This document shows, piece by piece, positions 23,156 through 36,296 of a stretch of 64,000 bases of DNA. How positions within the stretch are numbered: position 1 is the first letter of the stretch; every line of letters starts with the position of its first letter. The DNA lies in assembly GCF_964204645.1 (NCBI RefSeq), contig NC_134029.1:21532450-21596449 (forward strand), written 5' to 3'. The translations under genes and the position numbers were made by a program. The notes under the pieces are model-generated. The model had not been told where the DNA came from. It saw only the letters and a program-made list of their open reading frames with translations, and ran no database searches. Origin of the DNA: Tubulanus polymorphus. Lineage: Eukaryota; Nemertea; Palaeonemertea; Tubulaniformes; Tubulanidae.

Positions 23156-23541
23156 TATGATGAAGCTTTCAGCTCAATATATTTTTGATATTCAATACCG
23201 TGCATACATAATAGCCGAAACCAATCATATGAGTGATACTCTATTCGTGGTAATATTTTTATCGGGTGTTGGGGATATATTCGTAAAAAGTTTCGGTTAC
23301 GGTATATCTGAGAAACATGATATTCTGTAGCGAAAATGAAACGAGTCTGATGCAGAATATCGATTTAGTTTAGGAGTCATTGAATTACGTTTACTAAAAA
23401 TTCAATGAATATTCTGACAACACAGTCCATGTCTATACAAATCAAAAACTATTCCGCAATGGGTTAATCTATATAAACAAGAAGTTATACGTAAAATAGA
23501 TTTTTATTTAATTGAAATATTATTGTACTATGTACTTGATA

Positions 23542-26500
23542 TCATGTTTTTGTATGTTTAGGGTTCCACATGTCGGCTAGTGCCGTTTGTATATCTGAGT
23601 CAATTTCTTTGATCGTTCCGTCTTTGAAGCGAATATAACGACACCTTTTCAAAACCTCCACGGAGTCCGGATCGAGACCGTTTAAGTCCCATTCTTCGGG
23701 ATATTTCTGCAGGAAAGCCGTCATCGTCATCGGTGGTAATTTCCTCTCAGCGATTTCTCGAGCTTTCGACAGCTTAGCTTCTATCTTCTGTTGTCGACGT
23801 CGGGCTTTCGAAGCTAGATTTTCCTTTCGTATCTTTTCTTCCTCTGTGAAAGAAAAAGCGTAAGAAAAGTATTAAATCGGACAAAATGAACGAAGATGAA
23901 CGAAGTGGCACATTTAAAAACCAAATTCATTCAATTAACAAGACATTCTGTAGGGAACCATAAGATTGTATTCAAGAAAAAATCTGACGCCGTAGAAAAT
24001 GAAAAGTTTGGATGTCGTGAAGATTTTCAAGATAGTAAATTAAGGTTTTAGAAATGATGGCATTGGGTATACGCATACTACCCCGCTCACTGAATCATTA
24101 ATTGGTTAATGATTTTTTTTTACTAAATGAAGGCGTTTGAATTGATCGGGGATGCGACGCTATGGTTACAATGATTAACAAATTCTAAGCCGACGGAAAT
24201 TCGACCGATGTTTTTCTCGTCAGCTCTTGGGGTATCCTAGTAACCGATAATGTCGTCTGCCCCGGGTGTAAGCATATAAACGATAATCTTTTCCCTTCGC
24301 GTATTCATTCATATCTATCGGTATACAGCTTGTATCCCATTTGGGAACAGCTTTCTGACTTGTTATCTATTTAGCTATCGGGTGCCCAATCTCAAAGGAT
24401 CTGTGAACTATTGAAACAAAATAAATGCAGTTCAAAGCGAAACCGTGTTGTTGTCCTATAGTCGTGACTCGCAGCGATCAAGCTAAAATCAAGAAAAAAG
24501 TTTCGTGTGCGAAAAGAAACTCTACGTAGAACTAAAAATAAGATGATACAATAAGAGAAAACTATCTAAACTAACGGTTACGCTCTGCTCGCAGTTTACG
24601 GTGCAAATACTTTTCAAATTGGTGACGGAAGCGAATGGAACGTAACAAAGTCACATGATAAATAATATATAAGTTCTAATTATAAATATATGTAGTGAAC
24701 TATAAATGGTGTACTGTATTTGTTTGAAAGAAAAAGCTAATTACAGTTTTTACAAATCAAGTGTTAAACGTTTCCGAGGACACCATTCTGGAAAAAAACG
24801 TGGAAACGAAACAGAACTAAGATAATATGAATATAAATATCTACAAATAATACATATTGTATATGCATACATCATATAACGTAAACTACAAACACGTACG
24901 AATAAATAGAATGTTGGACATACAAATCAGGTATGTATATACATCTACTATAAACGCTATTAGGCTAAAACTACTTCTGTTTCAATTGGAGTATTGGACT
25001 AACCCGAACAGGTACATATAATACGATACAGACACTGATTCTTACCTGAGTAACAGTATACCTATAAAACAACAGACATATTTAAGTAAGGGAGAACAAT
25101 ATGATATGCCTGATTCCACTGACTAATTCTATATGTATATACGTTATTTCGTGATGGTAAATTATGTAGAATATGTTCGCAGGCTCCAGATTCAAAAGCA
25201 CATTTGTTTTGGAACGCATCAGATCTTTCATACAGGGCATTGTAATATGAGTGTTTACTGGGCCCAACTCACATCCTGAGATTTAGAAATAACGATTAGT
25301 CATCAAAATAAAGAATTGTTATCTTAACAAAATTAGACGCTTTCGTTATATAATTTCAAACAAGAAAATAAGGATCCATTTCAAGTGATTTAAATCATAT
25401 CAGCGCGCATGGAAAATGTCCTAAAACGATTTCAATGTCTAATAAAATGGTAGACTAATGCTTTAATGTACATTCAGCCTTAGTGTACTAATGGACATAA
25501 GTATATTAAACGATGTCAATCATTAGGAACGTTAAGGGATTAGATATTGAATGCGATTTTCCTTAATGGAAAACCGTGTCATTCATCTGTCTTACGGTTT
25601 GAACAATACTTCGTTTTTCGCATCGATGAATTCACTTAAATTGCCAAAAGTATGTCAGTGAGCCGCGAAACGGAGTCGACTGATATGACAGACGTGTTTG
25701 TGTATTTGAAGAAAAATTTCTTTATTAGAGACATATTTGTTTTACAGCGTACAATAAAAATCAAATACGAGATTTAAATTTGCATAGGTTTTAGTTTGTT
25801 TTATGCCCCTAGTCATTAGATGGTTTTACCACATCCAATTTTTATCATATCCATTTTGATTATTTGGATGAAAAACTGTTATTTGGTATGTTTGCCATTA
25901 CTTGAAATCATTTCCCGTTTTAGTTATACGGTCTACCGGTTCTAAGGTTTATATATTGAAATCATTAAGAAATAAGTCGATGAAAATCCCTTACCTTCTC
26001 GTTCCATTTTCGCGAAGAACTTTTGTATTCTGTTTTCGTTTTCGTGGTTTATTTCTATTTGCCTCTCGAGTGCTTTATCTCGTAAATAAATAGCTCTAGT
26101 CGATGGGACGTCGCTATCAAATGGTTTCGGTGGAACCTCCAATGGTACTATATTACCCCGTTTATCCCGTGTATAAGCAGTATACGGCTCCTCTAGAATT
26201 TGTTTTTTCATCAGTTCCGTTTCTTTTGCTTTCTTCCTCATGAATTCGAGCATTGTCATATTTTTCGCGTCATCGTTTTGTTCACGATCTTGGCAGGATG
26301 TTTCTAGGCTAGTGCGAACTTCTTTTTCAGTTTGCGACGAATTGATATTTGATAGCTCACCTATAGGGGGTAATATTGCCACCAAACCGGTCACTTTCTC
26401 ATCGTCAATCGGTTTATTCGCATCAGAAATTTGAGCAATGAAAGTATCGTTTAATTCCGGTTCGGTTTTCAGCGGTTTCTCGTTATTATTCACGGAATTC

Positions 26501-27315
26501 GAAACATCTTCATTACTTTCTTCTCTTATCCGGCGTCGAGTTATCGGGTCACCTAAATCGCTTAGATTCACCTCTAGTACCTTGGATGACTCGCGTACTA
26601 GATATGGTTTCGGTTGTTTTTCATCCTGTTTTTGCGAGGCTTTTATTATCAAATCGTGATTTTTTAGATTTTCAGTCGTAAGCAATTCTACATCTTCCTC
26701 GGTCGGCTTTTTGATTAAAGGTTCCTCATGCACCGCTGTCGTAACGCTTTTTTTCCTATTTTGACGAAATCCTTCGTTCTTTTCATCGTTCGCTATTTCG
26801 TCTTCTTCGATTTTCAGTAAATCGACTTTGTTTTTCTTATCGGTCGCGTCGTCGTCGTCGTTTGATCTAATCGGATTCAATTTCCGTTTTTGTAGTTTCG
26901 TTTTGAACAATTCGCCGAGTATTTCTCTAGATTTGTAATCGTATTCGTCGAGGATCTGTTGAACTTTTCTATCGCGAGTATCCCGTTCGATCTGCAGCCT
27001 GGCTTCCTCTTGTTTGTATTGCCAACTCGCCCTCATCATTCGTCGTTTGTCCTGGTGAACGCGTTTCAGGTCTTTGAACGTTTGGAATTGCGCTTTATTC
27101 ATTCGATCCACTGTCAGGTTCTGTTCTCGAAAACACCAATTTATTTTACGCATCATTTCGACTCGTGTAGCCAAATTGAACGATTGAACCCGCGGACTCA
27201 TCTCCGCCTGCCGCATCGATGAGCGCAACAAGCTTAGATTATCGCCGCTCATTTTGCTCATGCTCGTCGTCGGCTTCCTTCGTTTCGTCTGCTGAACTTG
27301 GCCTTGCGCTTTCAT
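23542..27315 (-). CDS. Unrecognised charged coiled-coil protein, 540 residues, 2 exons
   Basis: Exon 1 is 27315-25995 and exon 2 is 23843-23542, joined in phase across a 2.15-kb intron (REG|gtaagg to cag|AGGAAG). The N-terminal 150 residues are basic and helical, with MMRKINWCFREQNLTVDR, RVHQDKRRMMRASWQYKQEE and EYDYKSREILGELFKTKL. The middle is acidic and low in complexity (E/N/D-rich, residues 170-350). The C-terminus returns to a basic coiled coil (RRRQQKIEAKLSKAREIAER) and ends in a compact conserved-looking tail (MTAFLQKYPEEWDLNGLD, then CRYIRFKDGTIKEID). The alternating pattern suggests a structural or ciliary protein, but I recognise no family and assign no function. It is divergent from CTC1 across 2.3 kb. 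Confidence 0.75.
23844..25994 (-). other. Large intron of the coiled-coil gene
   Basis: AT-rich non-coding sequence between the two coding exons. I see no RNA gene or transposon ends in it. The 61-codon frame near 25082-25267 is not supported. Confidence 0.5.
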
Positions 27316-28585
27316 TATAAACTCACTTTCTCACGTATATTCTTTTGTGATCAACGTAAACAGCTCTTTCAGAACTATCGCTATAAAAAGTTTTATTGCT
27401 TTTTTACGATTGTCGCATAAAACATTTCCTGTGAAGCACCTGTATATTCTCAGTACCTGTTTATTGCACTGAATTCTTTTGTAGCGTCAGTATTGAACCA
27501 TTCATCATCGCCACATTTTTCATTATGAATCCGTTTTGTCACCAATGCACACACCAGTCAATAACTGTTGCATGTATATTTTTCCGTGCAGGTTTTGTGT
27601 TGGGCGACATTAATACTAATGCGTCCTCTAGTTGGCACTGTTGATCTCAAACCCCCTGCTGTATGTAAGACAACTATAGCGCAGTGCCTGACGGCTAAAT
27701 TGTCATTCCGTCGTCAAATATTCTTCTTAGCATAAATCATTGCATGCTATTAAACAAAAAGCTAAAGAATACACCAGAAAGCGTGTATGTCAGCGAATTT
27801 CTGAAACCTAATGAACAGACAGAGTGGTTTTTAATGTTCTTGATAACACCTTTCATTCACTCCTGGTGAACTAAAAACACCACAAACCACGGCGCCGTGC
27901 TTGGTGACCAGGACACGAATCAAATGACTTCTATGAGTTATTTCCGACTCGTTTATTCTTCGGTCACTAATTATAACCATGAAATTCTGCAGGCGAAGAT
28001 TTTTATTCATGAAAGGTAGCTTTCTAAATGGAATATATTTTTCTTAATTTTGATTATTTGATCTAAACACCGGAGGACGTCCCTTTGATAAACGCGTATG
28101 TGGTTTAGTAAAGTCGTAGAAATTTCTAGTCTTTTAAGCGAATCCCTGACTAACTGAAAAAGTCTTATCTAAATCGGCAATTGTAAGACTGGGCAATTTT
28201 TTGCTTAAAAATCTATATTAGTGTAATGTAGAATAAATGATTGTATAACGTATCTCCAGGTCTTATTTGATTTATAATCAACAATAACGTAGTCAGCAGT
28301 TCAGTTCTACAGTTCTGCATCCAATTCTACAGTTTTGAATCCCTGTTCCCCAGTTGTATAAGCTTCATAGTAACTGCAACTGGTTGATTAGATAGAATCA
28401 AATTATCCAGTAAAATCAAACTTTTCATTTATGCAAATTTACAACCGTACACGGGACAATGGGAACGAACCATTAACTAAACTGTTAACCGAACTGTTAA
28501 CTAAACTGGAATCAAATAGAACAAAAAATCGCTCCTGTCAAAAATCCCTGTCCAATACAACGCTCTGTTTAAGGTCCAGGGTCCA

Positions 28586-28685
28586 GGACCCAGGTTCCAC
28601 AGTTGTGAGTTAGAGTTAACTCTGAGTAGATCATTTTCAATAAGTTAACTCAGAGTCAAATCTTAACTCAGAACTGTGGAACTGG
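28586..28685. mobile_element. Palindromic MITE, family GGACCyAGTTCCACAGTTGT, copy 3
   Basis: Left end GGACCCAGGTTCCACAG and right end CTGTGGAACTGG, with the shared interior GTTAACTCTGAG. It directly abuts the element at 28690. Confidence 0.65.
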
Positions 28686-28689
28686 AGAA

Positions 28690-28813
28690 ACAGTTGCTCA
28701 AAAGTTGGTTAAAGATAGCCGGGAGATAAATACCATAGCAACATTGATATTTCAATTGTCACTATGTCAACTCTCCACTAGTTAACTGTAACCAACTTTT
28801 GGACAACTGGACC
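28690..28813. mobile_element. MITE with CAGTTGCTCAAAAGTTGG ends, copy 1
   Basis: Left end CAGTTGCTCAAAAGTTGGTT and inverted right end AACCAACTTTTGGACAACTG. A second copy with the same internal TTGTCACTATGTCA block is at 63633-63767. Confidence 0.65.
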
Positions 28814-29086
28814 GGTATCAATCGTACTTAAGCCCATAAGTGATCTTAAATTTAAAACTATTCTGGACTAAGTCTTAGTCGAAGTAGTCTTAAAAATTGG
28901 CCACGTCTTAGACGGAATCTTTTGCCGCGCCCGCGTGACTGAGTTCCACCCACTTGACTTGATTTACGTTACGATACCGCTCATCAGTGTATTCGCTGAT
29001 AAAACTAATTTGTATGATTGCTTTTATTGCTAGAATCGACCTATAATGTCAGTACTCGTGGATCGCAGCTATATCGTCATTATTTT

Positions 29087-29260
29087 CTATTCACGCGGTG
29101 TGTTTTGAAAAACCCGCCGGGCGTCGGAATATCTAGATAGTCTAAGGAATTTGTCTCTGGTCATTCTCTCAGTGATATTTGGACCTTCTAACCACCAAAT
29201 TGGTGGAATTGCTAGGAATTGGAAAAACCCGATTAGGATACAAAGATTTTTTGCGTCAGG
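29087..29260 (-). pseudogene. Possible piggyBac-type transposase fragment
   Basis: The reverse frame reads WLEGPNITERMTRDKFLRLS followed by RYSDARRVF. MTRDKFLRL with a following RY resembles the MSRDRFLxIxRYLHF block of piggyBac-derived transposases. It has no start, catalytic aspartates or continuation, so at most it is a relic. The match is short and from memory. Confidence 0.35.
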
Positions 29261-29330
29261 ATCACCGGTCGGTATGTCGCCGGACACGGTGGACTCAGTA
29301 ATATGCAGTACCGGTATACTGCATGAATTC

Positions 29331-29374
29331 ATTGAATTGAATTGAATTGAATTGAATTGAATTGAATTGAATTG
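29331..29374 (+). repeat. (ATTGA)n microsatellite
   Basis: About eight perfect or near-perfect copies of ATTGA in a row, with no coding frame crossing it. Confidence 0.95.
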
Positions 29375-29621
29375 GTTGAGCGGGCACTCGTCTAAAAAGT
29401 CGTATACCGGTGATTTTGGATAACCGTTTTACCCAAGGTCGATGACTAATTTTGGTGGTTTTGGTGCTAGTTTTAAACAGATTTTCTCTCCAAATAGAAA
29501 TGTTGACATAATCACGGCCCAATGTTTGCTATGGTAACATTTAAGTATGTAATAGGATATTTGATTGGTTTTACTCCAATCTTTTAAGTTTTGAGCTCAA
29601 GCCTTTGATCGGATAAAGAAG

Positions 29622-32600
29622 ATGGAATGTTTAAATCTGACAGCCATTCAAAAGCAAAAGTTGACTTATAATCTGATAAAACAGTTGATTCCTATTCACG
29701 GTGTCGATGTTAACTGTGAAAACCTGATTTGCTCAGTCAATGACATATTACTACAAAATGGAAATTCGAATGGTAATATAGTAATGGATTATTTGACGAT
29801 AATTTAACTGCATCTGATGAGATTTAGCTGAACTTGAATGCATCATTTTCATATTTCAGTCGAAGATATGGTACTTGTAGGAATGATTTCATGTGGGATC
29901 CCAGGTGATATTGGCATGTATTGGTGCGATGAAACTGGTAGTGTTCCTTGCCATGTAAGTACACTCGATAGGGCTTAGTATACAAATACCCAGTACTCCG
30001 GAATTACTGCTGTTTGTTTGTTTCCATCCATGTCAGATCATCTATTTATTCATTGCAGGTATCAAAAGGCATTAGTTTTATGTGCATCAATTGCGTAGTT
30101 GTCGTAAACAAATGGATAGTAAAATATAATGAAATTGGTTTGTATACTAGGGTCAACTCAAATTCTTAAGTTTTTGCATGAAACCGGACCCCAGGGGCTA
30201 GTCTTTCGAAAGTTTGCTAACACAAGCACATCCAATGCTTGTGTTACAAACTATACCATGTCAGTTATCCAAAAAGTTACCTTAAACTCACTTTTGGACG
30301 ACTTGCCCCTGGGACTGTTTTCCCTTTATAAAATCAATTCTGACGATACATCAAAAGACTTCACCCAAGGAAGTTTATTTCATTGACTCTGATTTGTTTC
30401 TTTCAGGTCAACCTTTTTTAGAAATAGATGGATCGAAGATGAATTCACTGATGCCGCTGAAATCGAAGCCACCATACTCGCCTCGTAACGCTTTAACTGT
30501 CATCGATGCTCTGCAAATTCTTCATAAACGGTAAGGCACAGAACTCCACTTCATCCAGATCACGTCAAGACACCATTGCAATTAATCATGTTTCGGCCAA
30601 TAAAAAATCCAGATCAAACATCATATTATAATCAGACCCAGTATTCACCTACCGGAACATTTAATACGGGGGACTGAAAATAATGTCTGTAATAGTTCAA
30701 AATTCGAATCTAGGGGGTTTTACTGTAATAATGAGATATTGTATTTTGTGATCACGTCCAAAAGTTTGAATAATTTCACTCAGATATCTGTTATCTACTT
30801 ATAGAGATGCTCTTGAGTTTTCGGGAACGGTGACATTCGTGGGGAAAGTCGATAAACTCAGTGAGATATTCAGGTTTGCCGGTTAACGCGATTTCTATTC
30901 GAAGATCGTCCCGCAAAAGAATTATCATTTACGCGGGTAAATCTTATTTTCTAGAGTCCTAGGTAAATTGTTGTTCCTGGTGAGAATAGTCGATTCATCG
31001 ACGTCCGATATCGTCCATATTCTGGTCAAGGTATCGTTTAATTCTTCATATCGTCAAGAATCTTTATAAATATGAACTCGATGATTGATATTCAGTTATA
31101 TTTTCTGGTTAGGGAGATAAATACATGTACTGGCACCAGTTATTCAAGGTCGGGGAAGAATATGTGTTTTTCGACATGAGGCCATCGACGTTGTACAAAA
31201 ATAAACCGGAACAGTGTAGAATATTCTTACCCTGGAGTTCGGCATCTGTCGTATCATTTGAAGAGTTTAACAATATTGGAAAAATCCTACCACTAAAAGT
31301 ATGTATATTGGCTAATTAGATATCAATTAGACATGTGATAAAAAAGAGGTTTTCTTTGATATCGTTATAGGATACCAAATATTTGAAACATATTCAATGG
31401 ATATTTTGATATAATCTAGACATAAGAGTCCACTCTGCACTTGTGTTACATTCCAAATTTCCGAAATGATCAGAATTTTGCTTTGAAGTACTCTTAGTTC
31501 TTAGAATAAGATTGGCTTTCATTATTTCCGATGACTAACATTTCTATTGTGACAGGTTTGGTGTCAGAAATACCTGCCAATAGAAGATACATCAATATCT
31601 ACTAACAAATTGAGAATATTAGATGAAGAACCTTCAGTTACATGTAGACCAGTAACTGCTGATAAACATATTAATTTCACAGTAAGTGTAGATTTTAAAA
31701 AACGAAATTCTTTTTCTTATTTCACAGTTTATTGAGCTATTTTGCGCTTGAGGTTATTTTATTTATATATCATTTGACCAATTTATGATTTAGGGTGAAA
31801 TAACAGATATAACTGATGGCAAAATTGGAAAGTATTGTTTGAATCACACAATCAAGTGAGTTTTTTTCCGTCTGATCTCACAACAAATGTTTTTGTTTAT
31901 AAACTTTCTACCATAAAATTTCCTGGATACATTAGGTTGTATTTGACATGTGTACCACAAGTAAATGGATTCGCGTATTTGAAGAAAGGCGCTCACGTTG
32001 AAGTTTCAAATTGTCATTCTCATATCGATGATAAGGTATTTTCAATAGAATTTTTAACTAATTCAGATTAAGGATTTGTGCTATTCTCAATAAATCCAAG
32101 GTCCTCTAGCTTTTCAAAATTTTGTCTGTATTTTAAGGGTAATATAGCTGTGCTGTATGGATGTATACATACCTGTGTCAAAATCGTACAGTTCCCACAG
32201 GTAGACGTTCCGACTAATCCTATAGATATCGGCGATCATTCAGTTGTATGTATGATGTGGCATCACAATCTGGATCAAGCTCATCTATCGTGGATTCAGT
32301 CGATTACACGATTACTTACGAAAAGATTTCCTCATCAATTCACCAGGTATATTTGCTGGTCAAATGTAGATAGATTTATGTCACTTCTGAGAACCAGTTC
32401 TCTACAACGTACACCTATCGATGTTGAAAAAATGTTGCTAACTGATGAATTGGCTTCATTATCATGTATGAGTTCTTTTTAGAATTTAATTTCTATTTCA
32501 GTTCAGAAAATACCAGTGATTTACTTCGCAAAATCCTTACAAGTTCCAAAGAAACAGTTAGTAATGCTCCTTTGCTTTACCATGAGAAAAATTGGGTGTA

Positions 32601-35600
32601 TGAATTCATTTCATCGACTGATATCTGCTATCGGAACTCAAAGGTGGGGTTTTAGCTGTTCATATCGTTGTAGTCTGATAGAGATATCTGACAGTTTTCG
32701 GAATATTGTAGGTGAAACCGTTGAATTTTCCAAGCATCAACTCAGTGATCGACAAGGCAAAGAACTATGCTGATTCATTACAGTGCATCGGGTCTGAAAC
32801 TGCTTGGACTGTGTTTAGTATGGACTCAAAACAATCCGATGATTTGGTAAGTATTGATTTATTCAGTCTGATTTAGAAAATCCCTTGCAAAGACGAATTT
32901 AGAATAACGTCCAAAATGTTTCCTTGAGCAAGTAGTTTAATTTACGTTTCATCTATACCCTATTATATATACTATTCCTGAAGATGACTATTAAGCTATG
33001 TCAAAACATTTTATAAACATATTTCATTTTTAGAGAGAGATTTTCTTTATTATCGTCACAATATGGTCTGTTTCTTCAATGGTATCAATTTTGGTATTTC
33101 TTATCTAGGTTTTAATCGGGGAAATTAAAACCTGCGATACTACGGGCATGCTGAGATTAGCCGATAGCGACGGAGCGATAGATGTCGCCATCGATGACAG
33201 CCGCAGCCGTTCGACTAAAACACCGAATATCGTTCGATTTCACATTCCCGACGAATGTTGTTCCGATTGTTATCAGATTTGTAACGGCTCTCTTCCCGTA
33301 TCTCTCGCCGGACGTCTCGTACGAGTTGATAAATATCGAGTGATCATCGAACCGTTGAAACTAAACGATCAAACGATTTATAATATTTTCATTCAATTCT
33401 CAATGGATGACGTAATCGTTTGTGATACGCTGAACTTAACATATTTTAAATCAACGTCGATGCCTTCGGGTCTCGATTATTCCAACCCTCTGATGAAGGG
33501 ACACAAAGTGAGGTATAATGAAGAACCAGCTGGTATTTCCGATAAACTGAACGACACATCATTGATGGAATTAGACTCTGCGGTCGTGGAAAATTCATTT
33601 TTAGATTCTCAACCGGATTGTAAAGATTCGTATACTGATTGTATCGACGTGGATGACGATTGTGATTATATAGTCGTACTGAATAAATCGTTGTTAGGAT
33701 TAGATTCCGATTCCGATTCACCGTCTGCCGGTTTACGATTCGTAGCCGTCGTTCAAAAGACGTACCCGATCACGATCGGTAGAAAATTGGGGAAACCGGA
33801 TCAGATGACGATCACGTTGATATTTGAAGGTAAGAGTGGGGAATCATGTCAGTTTATAACAGCAAACCTTACCAGGTAATTTGGGACTGGCAAAATTTGT
33901 AAATGTCAAGCGAAAATCTGAGTTAAGGTAAAAAGATACGTTAAGAAATCAGAAAAATTAATTCTGTTATTTGAATTGGTCAAAAGTTCGAATTAGGCCA
34001 TGTCTGATTTAGGCTAGGTTCACTGTATATTTTTTGCCTGAATCGCCCGCAGAGGGGCCATTTTAGGAATTCTCATAGAAGAAAATGTAAGGCTTAAGAA
34101 TGTGAGGTGGTTTTGTGTTCGTTTTTTGCTTTATGGACAATCCAAAAAATCTAAACAATCCATCTTTCGATTGCAGGTTCAAATGTAAAGCTCTATTCTA
34201 GTTTACATGTTGGAGTATTGTACAAATGTTCTGTATTGATACCGAGAGTCCGAGTTTATCATCTACCCGACGAATTTCAACTTCAACCGCTGGTTAATAC
34301 AAACTCAATGTGCGAAGTTTGTCTGGAGGTAATTCTCGAAAGGTCATGCGCTTTCAAAAAGCTATGAACGTTTTGGGCTTGATGTGGGTTTTGATCTGGT
34401 ATTTCAAATTTTCAGTTATTTCAGCACGAACCGAAATTGAATGAGAATAACGTGTTATCTGTGAACGCTGTTACTTCCAATGAAACGTAAGCTTCTATCA
34501 GAAAGTTCTTTTTACCTTATTCACAATTATTTCTTTTTTTCAAATTCTCCATTCTCTGTACAGTAAGAAAGAAGACCGACTGGTAAATGTAATTGGTATG
34601 GTCGTAAAGAAACAATTGTTACTCGATACTAAGTCATCTTTTCATTCTGCCGGTGTTTATAATCTTCCTAATGGTAAAAATCATGAAAGGCTCGGATATT
34701 CATCGTGTTGACAACCCATCAAAATGATGATTTACACTAAAGTGAACGCAATATTTTTTTCCAGGGACGCAAATTTTGCATCATATGACAATTTGTTTGA
34801 CGCTGAAAGACTGTGATTCGGATGAACAAGTCTGCGTATATCTACCGTTGAATAACTCAGTCTATCCTTGTGGGTTATTACCGGGTTGTGTGGTCGAGTT
34901 ACGCGACGTTTATATCCGCAAATCGCTTCGAAACACGTTTGAATTGTACTTGCAGTTTCATAAACAAAGCGGCTTGACGGTGTTACAGTTCCCTGATGAA
35001 ATATGCCACAGCATTGTGTACGTTTCCCCGCTTGAGTATCTATTCGAACAGGGTCTCGGCACTTACCTGGAAATAAGGGAAGAGCCAGGGAATTTTTTTT
35101 TTCTTTAAAAAAATCAGGGGAAAAATGTATAGGTGTGGATTTTGTAAAAAAAAAAGCTACAGGGAAAGGTTTGAGAAATTTGTTGAGATTGCTAAATCTA
35201 AAGTGTTAGTTGATTGAATTCTAGCAGTCAGGGAAAACAACGTCCATGTCAGGGAATAGTCGGGGAAAAGTCGGGGGAAAAGCGAGTCAAATAAAAGTGG
35301 CCACCCTGTTGAATTTACGACTCCTAATATGTAAACAATATATATTTCAGTTGTAAGAAAGATGGCGCATTTTCTGTCGAGAATCATGGATATAATAATG
35401 AATATCATGACTTGTGCGACGTATGGAATGGTGGAATTATATCTACGGCTTTCACGTGCTATGTGAATATGCATTTGATTCTTGAATTGCAAATATCCGC
35501 TCAGTGTCAAAGATGTGGTAATTCTTTTCAACGCGGACATTGTTCGAATGAAACTTGTGACGGGGAACCGCGTTATATTTCACAAGCTTGGTAAGGAGCC

Positions 35601-36296
35601 TTCGTTTACTCAGTGGGGTTTTAGTTGAATAACCTTAGTTATCTACTTAGAATTTGTGCTTGCTTATCGTGAAAATTTTAATTTTTTTCTAGCATATGTG
35701 TAGACGATTGCACAGCTTCGGTTAGAGTTTACTGTACGGGAATTGCTGTGCGTGATTTATTACGGTTGAATTCATTAGCCTGGGATGAATTATTACATCT
35801 GGTGTCAGAAAACGGTGCATTTATCTATAAAATTGTACGTTTATAGAAGATGAATCTGTTCAATTGCAATTTCACGTTTTAAGATGGTGGTAACTTTTAA
35901 GTTGATAATAAGAGTAGTTAAAATTCTATTTCATTCCAGGGTGGGGTGAGAATGAAAACGCTGCCCCTGTACGAAGCGTTGTATGATTTGTGTTCTGGCA
36001 ACCGTTTGTATCGCGGTTTACTGATGACACTGAAAACGACCAAAGATTACAAGTCTATTTTTGAAAATCCCATTACTGGTAAAAATTTTTTTCGAACAAT
36101 TATATATGATAAAATTATTATAAATTCGATGTATCGTATGAAATATTTATAGTTTATCATTTCGTTTTTAGATTTTCAGAAGAAGCGATTTGGAACCTTA
36201 CAAACGCATTGTTTGCCATCCATGAATCTCAAATGTTTGAATATATTACCGGTGAACCATGGAAAATTAGCAGACGTTTTTGTCAATTTGAAATGA
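29622..36296 (+). CDS. CTC1: CTC1-like CST complex subunit, 1,168 residues, 22 exons
   Basis: CTC1 is the large OB-fold subunit of CST (CTC1-STN1-TEN1), which binds single-stranded telomeric DNA and aids C-strand fill-in. Exons are 29622-29772, 29860-29954, 30059-30137, 30407-30530, 30805-30873, 30955-31030, 31113-31298, 31556-31681, 31794-31855, 31936-32035, 32138-32346, 32502-32643, 32712-32846, 33109-33829, 34177-34328, 34416-34486, 34564-34673, 34765-35017, 35351-35590, 35693-35834, 35940-36078 and 36172-36296 (3,507 nt, in frame). OB-like strands recur (EFSGTVTFVGKVDKLSE; VLIGEIKTCDTTGMLRLADS). The C-terminal domain has a zinc ribbon (CQRCGNSFQRGHCSNETC) followed by VRVYCTGIAVRDLLRL, as in CTC1. 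Length fits human CTC1 (1,217). Divergence is high, so the name is probable rather than certain. A poly(A) signal lies at 36389. Confidence 0.72.
35083..35309. mobile_element. GTGGCCACCCTG-ended transposon fragment in a CTC1 intron
   Basis: The right end reads AAAGTGGCCACCCTG, and the interior has repeated TCAGGGAA and GTCGGGG motifs. It is related to the element at 13594-13858, and the left end is not clear. Confidence 0.4.

Larger units (their letters stand above)
27316..29621. other. Divergent spacer between the coiled-coil gene and CTC1
   Basis: It contains both promoters and is crowded with mobile-element remains: the two MITE copies at 28586-28685 and 28690-28813, a possible transposase fragment at 29087-29260, and the pentamer repeat at 29331-29374. 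No host gene is seen. Confidence 0.5.

Noticed and set aside
32464-32655. Apparent frameshift in CTC1
   Set aside because: With the donor placed at 32347 (phase 2) and acceptor at 32501, every following exon joins in phase, so no lesion is needed.
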